Positions 54,545 through 64,000 of a stretch of 64,000 nucleotides of DNA are shown piece by piece. The notes under the pieces were generated by a model, which searched no databases, was not told where the DNA came from, and was given only the letters and a program-made list of their open reading frames with translations. Position 1 is the first letter of the stretch; the number at the start of each line of letters is the position of its first letter. The stretch covers positions 28,526,582-28,590,581 of the forward strand of contig NC_072467.1 of the NCBI RefSeq assembly GCF_027596085.1, read 5' to 3'. Source of the DNA: Anoplopoma fimbria. Lineage: Eukaryota > Chordata > Actinopteri > Perciformes > Anoplopomatidae. The position numbers and the translations under genes were made by a program.

Positions 54545-54815
54545 TCTGATAAGATAAGATAATCCTTTATTAGTCCCACAGTGGGGAAATTTGCAGGCTT
54601 ACAGCAGCAGAGAGTAAAGTGCACACAAGAGACATAGTAAAGAAAGACAAGATAAAAAAAAAAAATTAAAAATAATAAATAAAAAATAAATAAAAAAAGT
54701 ATTATAAATAAGCAATAAAAACAGTAGAAAAACACAATAACTGAAATATAATATTTACAGACAGAATTTACTATTTTAACTATTATTGCACAGTGTTTTT
54801 ATTGTCATGATGATA
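54545..54815 (-). mobile_element. LINE 3' UTR copy, same family as 48508-50107
   Basis: GATAAGATAATCCTTTATTA, AGTAAAGTGCACACAAGAGA and TTTGTATTGTCATGA-type text match 48509-48720 closely. No coding part. Confidence 0.8.
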
Positions 54816-54825
54816 GATATTAAAT

Positions 54826-55015
54826 AAATAGATATTCCTTTATTGATCCACATGGGGGGACTACCAGAGAAACAGAGAAATAAAACATATTATAAAAATA
54901 ATAATAATAAAAAATAAATAAAAAATGTACAGTATATCCACATGGGGGGGCTGGTCAGCATGAGACAGACTGTGGTCTCCGCTGTTGTTGTACAGTCTGA
55001 TGGCAGTGGGCTGTT
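54826..55015 (-). mobile_element. LINE 3' UTR copy, same family as 14059-14590
   Basis: CTTTATTGATCCACATGGGG, TACAGTATATCCACATGGGG and GTTGTTGTACAGTCTGATGG match 14070-14340. Lies back to back with the other LINE family's tail. Confidence 0.8.
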
Positions 55016-55019
55016 TACT

Positions 55020-55600
55020 ACACTGTAAATACTACTATACTGTACTTAAATACTTTGTTAGAAGGATAAATAAATTATTATAAATCGAATGTAAAAATAT
55101 TATCTGTTGGTCTGATGTACATTCTTTTTTAATTATGAATTAAGAACATTTATGATGTAAAGAAGGATTTCTAAACGCTCACTTTTAGTCACACACAGCA
55201 AAGCTGAATGCACTGCTGTTTTTTTCCCACTAATTTAGTGTCAAAAACATCTCAATTAGAAACAGAACAATAGAACAAATGTGAATTCTTGTTTCCCTCA
55301 AACAAAGTCTGTTGAAAAAGTAAATAAGAGTTAAAAAGTATGAAATTAAACAAGAGTACTGAACTGAGTCGGATGGAGCAGAGTATGTGAGGGTAGGTCA
55401 GGACCATGTAGATCAATATTGTAAATATATCATATTGTTTTTAAAGTTGAATGAAATCAATGAAAAAACAGCATCAAATGTTTGCACATTAACAGACCCG
55501 ACATAAACATGAGAATAACCTTCAGTGTATCAGATGACACATCTGCTTTCATCCTTCAAACTGACACAAAAAAAGAGTTCTTGTTTTATTTTCAATATGA
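55020..55600. other. Intergenic, no gene seen
   Basis: AT-rich DNA between the LINE tails and the nedd1 3' end. Confidence 0.45.
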
Positions 55601-55606
55601 ATATTT

Positions 55607-55612
55607 TTTATT
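55607..55612 (-). terminator. nedd1 polyadenylation signal
   Basis: AATAAA on the minus strand about 370 bp after the stop; a second at 55585. Confidence 0.5.
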
Positions 55613-55982
55613 CTTTAGACAAAATGTTTCTTATTAATAAAACATGATTCAGGCACATAGAGAATATCCATCGGAAGGTGTAAACTAATGTGTTATATCA
55701 TCTTCAGGCTGGAGGGTCAAATGTAAAACCAAAACCAAAAGATGTTTTTAAATGTCTGACAGACTCAGCTGGACATTTGAACGCACCATCTCTTGGTTCT
55801 TCAACTACAAAACACATCAACTTCATCACAGGTCTGAAGCTCCAGGAGGCAGCTGGTGTGAAGAAGAGCACTGATGAAAGTTAGAGTCAGTGTGCTTCTC
55901 TTTGGAGGACATCTGCTCCACATAGATCCAATCCACATCCCAGAACTCTGTGACAGAGCAGGACTCAGTCTGGATCAGAGGC

Positions 55983-58900
55983 TCAGTAGTTGGTCTTGAG
56001 CCGGCGGTTCTCCTCCCTCAGCCGCTCCACCTCCTCCACCAGAGACTCGTTCACAGAGTACTTCTCAATCAGACCGTGGATCTCGTTCTGAAACGACAAG
56101 TTTGTGCTTTAACATCATTGGAACAATATCTTCAGTGAATGGGACCTTGAGAGGGACACAGACGTTGAGTGATGCACGATTCATGGCGCTATCAGTAATC
56201 TACAGATTTATCATCTCCCACTGACAGTTTAAATACAAAAGACAGAAGACGTCTTGAAACAACGGGAGAGAGAGAAATCGTTGGAGATGTTTCGTACCAG
56301 CTGGATGTAAAACTGTCGGACCATCTCGACCTGCAGGTTGACGACGTCTCTGTGACAGGCGTCCCTGAGGAGAGGAAGGAGGGACATCATCAACATTAGG
56401 GTTCCTACAGTCTTTTTCTACGTCTTTAAAACGAAGGAAAGAGTCCAAAGAGGGTCAGGGACGGACCTGAAGTCCTCCAGAGTCTCGTGGATCATGTTCT
56501 GGATGAAGTGGATCTGCAGGGACGTGAGAGGAGCAGCTCCCGCCTGACCCACCACGTCAGCGATGTTCTGGGAGAGAGACGAGGACACAGCCGTCGACAG
56601 AGCTGGACCTGAAGGGACAGACAGACCAGTTAGAGACCAGAGACCAGGGTCGGACAGACCAGTTAGAGACCAGGAACCAGGGACAGACAGACAGACCAGT
56701 TAGAGACCAGGAACCAGGGACAGACAGACCAGTTAGAAACCAGAAACCAGGGACAGACAGACCAGTTAGAAACCAGTAACCTGGGACAGAATGACCAGCT
56801 AGAAACCAGAAACCGGTCCATGTCGGTGTCTCGCTCTACCTGCTGTGGTTCTGGCTGCAGCTCCCTGGACCGGAGACTCGTAGTTCAGCTGAGCTTGAAT
56901 CCCATTGGCTCTCCTGAGGCCGGCCTCCGGGGTAAAGAAGGGCGGGGCCGGCTGGCTGTGATTGGTCGGCTGAGGTGCTGTGGGTGTGGCCTGTCCCTCC
57001 CCCTCCAGACTGGAGCTGCTGGCCTTGTCAGACTGTCAACAGAGAGAACGTTTTAATGCTTGTGACGCCACGCTGATCTACTGTTTCATACTTCATTAGA
57101 CTGAGGTCAGAGGTCGGCACCTTTCTGGAGTCACATGGTTCGGCTGCTTCATCAGGGATTGGCTCCTCCTCTCTGATCGGGGGAGGAGTCTGGAAGACGG
57201 ACAGCGGGCTGTAACATCGGCCTGAAGAGGCGACCAGCGGCGTTCCCAGAGGGGTCTTACGGAGGGAGCCGGTATCTGGAGAAAAAACAGAGACCGCAAC
57301 AAACTCCACACACGTGTTTTCAAGTATCTTTCCAGGCGGTGAAATGTACATTTTCAATTTCCATAACGTTTTTCAGGTTTTAAATGACTGAAAGAATTTA
57401 TTCCACACATTCATCTTTATAATCAAAACCTACATTACCCACAATGCAACTCTTCCCCGTGATATGTTATGCAAGTTAGCTGCTACGGTTTCCTGCAGCA
57501 GAGGTCTCACTTCTTTCTAACTCCAAACATCCAAATTATTTTACTACTTTTAACTTGTAGTCATCAACCGACGTCGACTCAAGTGACATCACTCGAGGAA
57601 CCTTATCAGACGCCACTCAGCTCCTCTGGAGACACTGAAGGCGTCATGGCTGTTAAAACATGATGCAGCAGAAAAATATCTCCTGATCAGTAGAAACCAG
57701 TAGAGTCTGACCTTCTCTGACTGGGGAGAAGATGTCCAGACTGGCCCGACCGATGACCTGCTGACCCTCCCCTTCTCTGGACAGCATCTCCAAACTGGTA
57801 ACTATGGAAACACAGCATCAAGGTCAGTCCAGAACCAGCAGACGCATCATTCACAACGGCCTCAAACTGACTTCCTGTCGTACCGTGTGTCCTCCCAAAC
57901 GGCGTGTCTCCGGCCGTCCCCTGGGACCGAGAGTCTGGACAGAAAGAAGAGCAAAATGTAAACATGGCTGGTGATCTGGATCAGGGGGTCTTAAGGGTCC
58001 AGGTCTGAGGAGGCAGTGAAGGTCTGACCTTCTCGAGCCGGAGAGAAGACGTCCAGACTGTTCCGTCCGACGCTGCTGAACTTCTCCACCGCAGGAAGCG
58101 GCTCCATCCCCTGCTGGCCTTCAGCCTCCCGGGACATCAGCTCTGGACCAGCGCCCCCTGCTGGACACAATGCAGTGAGCAACGTCTGTTTACTTATTTC
58201 ATTCTGTAACTTTACAGTTCACTAACAAATATTTGTAGGGTTGGGGGAATACAAGGGTACAGCAAGGATCACCATATTTTGTGGTTAATTATGTATCAAT
58301 ACCACAGACTGAATATAAGAAGTAGACGTAGTCGTTGTGATGTCGCTCATTGGTTTGTTTACTGATAATTTAAAGCCGAGTTTGGCGATTTCGCCGTCGC
58401 CATCTTGGATTACGGCAGTCGCCATGTTGTTTTTTTACAACCGATGAACAATATTAGGAGAATAATGTCCACCAGGGGGCGACTCCTCTGGTTGTATAGA
58501 AGTCTATGAGAAAATGACTCTACTTCTCTCTTGATTTATTCCCTCAGTAAACATTGTAAACATGAGTTTATGGTCTCAATCTCTAGTTTCAAGTCTTCTT
58601 CAATACAGCATGATGTTCATTTAGTAAATGATGCTCCATTTAGAGTCAAACAGACCATAAAGCAGGGGATGCTTTAGGGCGGGGCTACACACTGATAGGT
58701 CACTTCCTGTTCACTGGTTGCAAAAAAACAAGATGGTAACGGCCGAACTCAAGGCTTCTAAACATCCGTCCACAAACAGATGAGTGACGTCACTACGACT
58801 TCGTCCTCTTCTTATATACAGTCTGTTGGTGCAATGCATGTGTGATGTAATGAGACGAACCCACCTGTACCTGTCACCTGTCTGAGGGGGGTGTGGCCTG

Positions 58901-61829
58901 TGCCGGGGGCGGGGTCTGTCTGGCTGTTTGAACGCTTGAATGAGGATCTCTTGACAATCTTGGTGGAGCCCAGTTTACTGGACTGGAACAGAAGAAGAAG
59001 AAGAAGAAGAGATGGATTTTAGACTCTGGACCGATCATGAGAAGACGTTTGTAAAACACAAGGTTGTTTTTAAATCCAGTATTTCTACATTTGGAGGTCA
59101 TGAATGAAACATCTCAGGTACCACAGTAATATCCTCATCGGTCTAACGTCTGTGTTTACCTTGAGTTTGCTGCTGTTGCTCTGGAAGCGCAGGCAGGTGA
59201 CGGAGGTTTTGTGTGCCGCAGTGACCCTGGTGGGGGCGCTGGAGTTCCTCAGGTCGTACTGGTAGATCTTCCCCTGAGTGGATCCGACCACCAGACCGGT
59301 GCCGTCCGGCGTGAAGTCCACCGAGGTCAGAGGACTGTCCACCCGGATCGACCTCAGGATGCTGGACACACCACACACCAATTTAACGTTAATAATCAGA
59401 CAGATAAGAACTGCTTCATGTATCGAGTCACGTTTCCATCCAACTGTGACGAGAATTAACGGTTGTTTGCGTCCACTAGCGTTATGAGATTATTAGGAGT
59501 TGGTTCATGGAGATAAGCAGCTGGTGGGAAACTATTAAACCACTGCAGAGAAAAAAGATGACATCATTAAAATAGCTTAAACGGTGAGAATCAAAGTGGA
59601 GAACTGGATGTAAAAGGGACATTTGAGTTTGTTTCATGTGTTGATCTGTGAGGAGGAGCTCTGGGGAAGTCACATGATGCTTTGTGTCCGTCAGCGTTTA
59701 TTTGCTAAATCTGTTTTCATTTTGCTTTTTTATGGTTAGAAAAACTCTTCCACTAAACCCTTTTTTGTGCCGTTTAAAAATTGTCTTTGAATATTAATTG
59801 TTTCCACTTGTTTTTTATGTGCAAATTGAAAATGTGTGTTGTACTTAAATAATAATAATGACTCAATACATTGTTTAACTAGTCGACAGAAAATTGATTG
59901 GCAGATATTTTGAAAATCAGTTACTTAAAAATCTGTAATTTTGCAGGAAAAAATATCAATTAATCTGTTTTAAGCTAAAATGTGAGTATGAGCTGATATG
60001 ACTGTAAAATTATGGTCTTTGGGTTTTGGTCTGTTGGTTAAACTGAACTTTTAGGTAATTTTTTACCTTTTACTTCCATCTTATAGACAAAACAATAATT
60101 GATTTGTGGAGAAAGTAATCAGCAGATTAATGAAGGATTACTTATTGACTATAGTTACACACAAATAAAGGGTAAAAAGGAGTTTTGTCTCATCCGTCTC
60201 ACATCTTGCTGGCCGTGTCGTAGCAGACGATCTTCTTGTCCAGGCCGACGCTGACCACCAGCAGCTCGCTGGCGGGGGAGAAGGCGAGGCCGGAGCCGGG
60301 GGCCTTGTGGGCGCCGTCGAACACGTGGAGCTCCTTCTGGGTGTTGGAGTCCCAGAGGACCACGGAGCCGCTGTCAGAGACGCTGCCCAGCAACGAGCGC
60401 TTCAGTGTGGACATCCTCAGGTCGTGGATCGGCTGGAGAGAAAACACATAGTTCATCGAGTTAGACTCTCTGAAACGAGTTCAGATTTAGACTCCTGGAT
60501 TCTGATTCAGTCCTGAGAACAGAGAGGAGATTTAAAGGTGCTGTGAACTCTCTAGTTTGATAAATGCCTCGTTTCTAAACGGTCAATAAGCAAGAAGGAA
60601 GAAAAGAGCAGCAAGAAGGAAAATTGTACATTTTGATAACCAATTAATGGTAAAAGCTACTCCAAAGAACTTTTATTATCTGTTGATTTAAGTGGCTCCT
60701 TTTTACTTATATGGGTCATACATTTTGACTGCTTAAAACAAACCCCAAAAACATTTGCTGTTTGAAGTACAGTATTTATTCAGGTTAAATAAAAACGTCA
60801 CTCTCTCACTGTGGTGAGTTTGATGTAAAACACAACATAAATCTAATTAAAACAGCAGCTCTGACGGTTCATCAAACTCTCGTGACGGCAGACGGTCTCA
60901 CCTGGTTGCTGCCGTGTCCGAAGGCTTTGCTGGACAGGTTGGTGGTCAGACTGTGGAGGACCAGGTCTCCGCTGGTGGAACCGGAGGCCACGTAGCTGTC
61001 GTTGGCATTAAAGGACACGCAGGTCACCTCCTCTTTGTGGTCCTGAGAGACGGAGAGACGGAGAGACGGAGACCCTCAGACCTTAAACCTCATGAGACGC
61101 TCTCTCAGGTGTTCTCAGGACGAGGTCTTACCTTCAGGGAGCGGTGAAGTCTCTTGGTCTTCAGGTCCCAGATGTGAACGCCGTGATCCAGACCTCCGCT
61201 GACCAGAAACTGAGACGAGGAACTCAGACACACTCTGGTTTGCTTTTTCTGAACAGTACAATGAGAGAGATGAGAGGGTGAGGACTGTTTTTTTTGCAGT
61301 TACATGTGTACAAACTACTCAGTTTAGTATAAATGTACTGCTCTCACCCCCTCGCCCAGTTCCACCACTGGGACCGGAGTGGATTTGAGGCTGGAAACCA
61401 CCAGTTTGTCTCCGCTGCTGCTGGCGCTGACCAGGTACTGGTCTGAAAGAACTGGTCAAGGCTGGTTCACCTTTTATTCACACAGACTTTATGGATTCTT
61501 TGTTCTTATTAGATGACATTCAATGAGGGAAGTTTAGTCTGACTTCACAGGGAATCTATTCTGCTTCACAGATGGATTTGTGTTTTAGAGGAAGGTTTTA
61601 CCCTTTTGGTATCTAAACAAGCTCCCAAAAGATTCTGCAGGGTTGGAAATGAAAGCTAATAAAATATAATATCAGCAAATATTCTGAGGATACTGTTGGA
61701 GCTCCAGCAGGCCTGAACCACAGGGTGGCTGCTGCTATGTGGGTTGAACTGCTCCAGCGGCGCCATGGAAACCGCATCCCAGATCTTCACACAGTCTCCT
61801 GTCGACACCAGGCGGTTCACCTCCTCCAT
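55983..61829 (-). CDS. nedd1: NEDD1, gamma-tubulin ring complex targeting factor
   Basis: WD40 protein that brings the gamma-tubulin ring complex to centrosome and spindle. Fifteen coding exons: 61694-61829, 61348-61442, 61132-61248, 60902-61042, 60203-60432, 59160-59361, 58871-58982, 58029-58157, 57884-57934, 57712-57801, 57121-57275, 56840-57032, 56467-56608, 56298-56364 and 55983-56087. They give 654 residues (human 660). WD repeats run from MEEVNRLVSTGDCVKIWDA through LVSGGLDHGVHIWDLKTKRL and SLLGSVSDSGSVVLWDSNT to GKIYQYDLR. A Ser/Pro-rich linker follows with two SLDVFSP/SLDIFSP motifs. The C-terminal gamma-tubulin-binding helix has FIQNMIHETLEDFRDACHRD and RLREENRRLKTNY. A non-coding first exon probably ends at 62690 (donor GTAAAC). 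All phases close. Confidence 0.96.
56628..56818. repeat. About 34-bp minisatellite in nedd1
   Basis: Five or six units of GACCAGTTAGAGACCAGGAA followed by CCAGGGACAGACA, intronic. Confidence 0.85.
57428..57640. repeat. Dispersed repeat, copy B
   Basis: Pair of 38697-38905 in the same orientation, roughly 75-80% alike by eye. In a nedd1 intron. Confidence 0.7.
58303..58826. mobile_element. MITE-like element with terminal inverted repeats
   Basis: Ends CACAGACTGAATATAAGAAG and CTTCTTATATACAGTCTGT are inverted copies, 18 of 19 bases alike. About 520 bp, no transposase frame. It lies in a nedd1 intron, with further pieces at 2418-2472 and 37583-37780. Confidence 0.75.
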
Positions 61830-62689
61830 GGCAACGCCTGGAGACAAACACACACACATCCACACACAAACATCAGTGTAATGTATAATGTTACAATAAA
61901 ATAACCTTCATTTTATTTCTTTATGTGCTTTTTTGTTTTTACAACACAAGTAATAATCAAGTTGTGACATATCTCACAGCTTTCAACAACTGGTCAATTA
62001 ATTGTAAAAGTAAATCAATCAACACATTAATTTATAAACTGAAGGATGAAGTGTTTCCTTTATGTGTTGATAAAATCCTCCTACTTCTTCAGATAAATAA
62101 ACTCTTTAAAAAGCTGAAAACAGTTTGTTCTTTTAGAGACACGAGGTTCTCACAGGAACATCTGGTGATGTTATAGAACATTCACATTAATGTAGATTAA
62201 CATTCACATTAATGTAGATTAACAGGGTATAAAGGAGTCAACATGAAACATTCACATTAATGTAGATTAACAGGATATAAAGGAGTTAACATGAAACATT
62301 CACATTAAAGCAGCAGGAATAATAATAATCCAGAAACATCAGATAGAATAGAAAACATTTAACTAAACCATCAGTACTTTTACTTCAGTGAGGTTTATAA
62401 GCAGTGTTTCCAATACTTTAATTAAGTACTAACAGTATTTAATAAGTTAACACTAATAAACATGTAGTTATTTAACATCAAGCTCCACTGAACCAGCAGT
62501 TTAACTAAGTTGAGTTAACGACTAACTAGTTCAGACTAGTTCAGACTAGTTAGTTAGGTCTTAACCAGCAGCAGGTGAAGCTAGCTGTTAGCTGTTAGCT
62601 GTTAGCTTCCTCAGACTCACATAAAGTTACAGAACTGTCGTAAACCCGGTGAAACTACCGTAAAGTACCGTAAACTACGGTGTGTTTAC

Positions 62690-62800
62690 CGTGGAGGTGT
62701 CTCGTGGAGCAGCTCGAGCTGGTTGTTTGTTTGTTTCTTTGTTTTCTTTGTTTGTTTTGTTTTGTTTTGTTTTGTTTTGTTCTGTTGAACCGGCTGCAGC
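62690..62800 (-). promoter_or_regulatory. Putative nedd1 non-coding first exon and promoter
   Basis: CCTCCACG|GTAAAC gives a good donor at 62690 on the minus strand, pairing with the acceptor just 5' of the ATG exon. A TTTTG pentamer run at 62748-62780 lies upstream. Inferred from splice context. Confidence 0.4.
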
Positions 62801-62910
62801 CAAAAACCGCCACTACGGAAACCCGGAGGGACAAAAAGGAGAAGCGTTCCTGTTTGAAATAACTTGATTGACAGAATTCTGCTTCACAAGAAAACAGACG
62901 TAAAGGAACT

Positions 62911-63795
62911 AAGAACTAATACACAGAATAAAAACACTATGTTACAGTAGAACTACTAATACACAGAATAAAAACACTATGTTACAGTAGAACTACTAAT
63001 ACACAGAATAAAAACACTATGTTACAGTAAAACTACTAATACACAGAATAAAAACACTAAAGTAAAACTACTAATACACAGAATAAAAACACTATGTTAC
63101 AGTAAAACTACTAATACACAGAATAAAAACACTATGTTACAGTAGAACTACTAATACACAGAATAAAAACACTATGTTACAGTAGAACTACTAATACACA
63201 GAATAAAAACACTATGTTACAGTAAAACTACTAATACACAGAATAAAAACACTATGTTACAGTAAAACTACTAATACACAAACACTATGTTACAGTAATA
63301 AAAACACTATGTTACAGTAGAACTACTAATACACAGAATAAAAACACTATGTTACAGTAAAACTACTAATACACAGAATAAAAACACTATGTTACAGTAG
63401 AACTACTAATACACAGAATAAAAACACTATGTTACAGTAGAACTACTAATACACAGAATAAAAACACTATGTTACAGTAAACTACTAAGAATAAAAACAC
63501 TATGTTACAGTAAAACTACAACAGTATAAAACACAGAATAAAAACACTATGTTACAGTAAAACTACTAATACACAGAATAAAAACACTATGTTACAGTAG
63601 AACTACTAATACACAGAATAAAAACACTATGTTACAGTAAAACTACTAATACACAGAATACAAACATGTTACTAAAACTACTAATACACAGTATAAAAAC
63701 ACTATGTTACAGTAAAACTACTAATACACAGTATAAAAACACTATGTTACAGTAGAACTACTAATACACAGAATAAAAACACTATGTTACAGTAA
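62911..63795. repeat. 40-bp minisatellite at the right end
   Basis: About 22 units of GTTACAGTAGAACTACTAAT plus ACACAGAATAAAAACACTAT with few changes. The text behind it (TAAAATGTTCCTTGTGTAAA) continues the dispersed element seen at 13540-13745. Confidence 0.95.
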
Positions 63796-64000
63796 AATGT
63801 TCCTTGTGTAAAATGATGTCAGAATAATCAGTAAAATGTAGTTAAAGTATTGAAACTGTGACTGTTGTACTATATATATTATATATCATTAGATTATTAA
63901 CTGATGCATTAATGTAAAAGCAGGGTTTATTGTTGTATTTGACACAAACATTTGGCAAAATTGTGAATATTATTGTTTAAATTGCTGAAACTGAATTAAA

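Noticed and set aside
62911..63795. Possible CRISPR-like array
   Set aside because: Units are contiguous 40-bp repeats without variable spacers and the DNA is a vertebrate genome; it is a minisatellite.

Overview
The window looks like nuclear DNA of a teleost fish. It carries multi-exon vertebrate genes with GT-AG introns, very abundant (CA/GT)n and other simple repeats, many minisatellites, non-LTR and Tc1-like transposon remnants, and dispersed sequences common in fish genomes. No bacterial, viral or organellar gene content was seen. Exons were found by translating both strands by eye and comparing with protein families from memory; no database search was run. Exon limits were set from splice dinucleotides and reading phase.

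Layout, left to right: a minus-strand glutaminase-like gene cut by the left edge (26-4149); a plus-strand DUF167 gene like human C15orf40 (6065-8098); a long gene-poor stretch with minisatellites and a LINE remnant (8.3-15.5 kb); a plus-strand CART neuropeptide gene (15714-19271); minus-strand rps17 (20875-25748), with H/ACA snoRNA-like units in three introns and a fourth downstream; minus-strand endophilin-A3 (28248-32587); plus-strand commd9 (33645-36108); minus-strand L-fucose kinase (37161-48370, 22 coding exons); a decayed LINE (48.5-50.1 kb); minus-strand pclaf/PAF15 (51543-54263); minus-strand nedd1 (55983-61829); and a 40-bp tandem array to near the right edge.

The genes are functionally unrelated: ribosome, endocytosis, COMMD/Commander complex, fucose salvage, PCNA binding, centrosome and neuropeptide. 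C15orf40, RPS17 and SH3GL3 are neighbours on human 15q25, so part of this looks like conserved vertebrate linkage. The best candidate for an undescribed element is the snoRNA-like family of rps17: about 130 nt, four copies, each with two hairpins, an AGATCA H box and an ACA three bases from the end on the host's sense strand.

Reading frames of c15orf40, rps17, sh3gl3, pclaf and nedd1 close perfectly. Those of fcsk (four places), cart (one) and perhaps commd9 (one) need a one-base change, mostly beside G/C or GA runs. Assembly indels are the simplest explanation, but decay of fcsk cannot be excluded.
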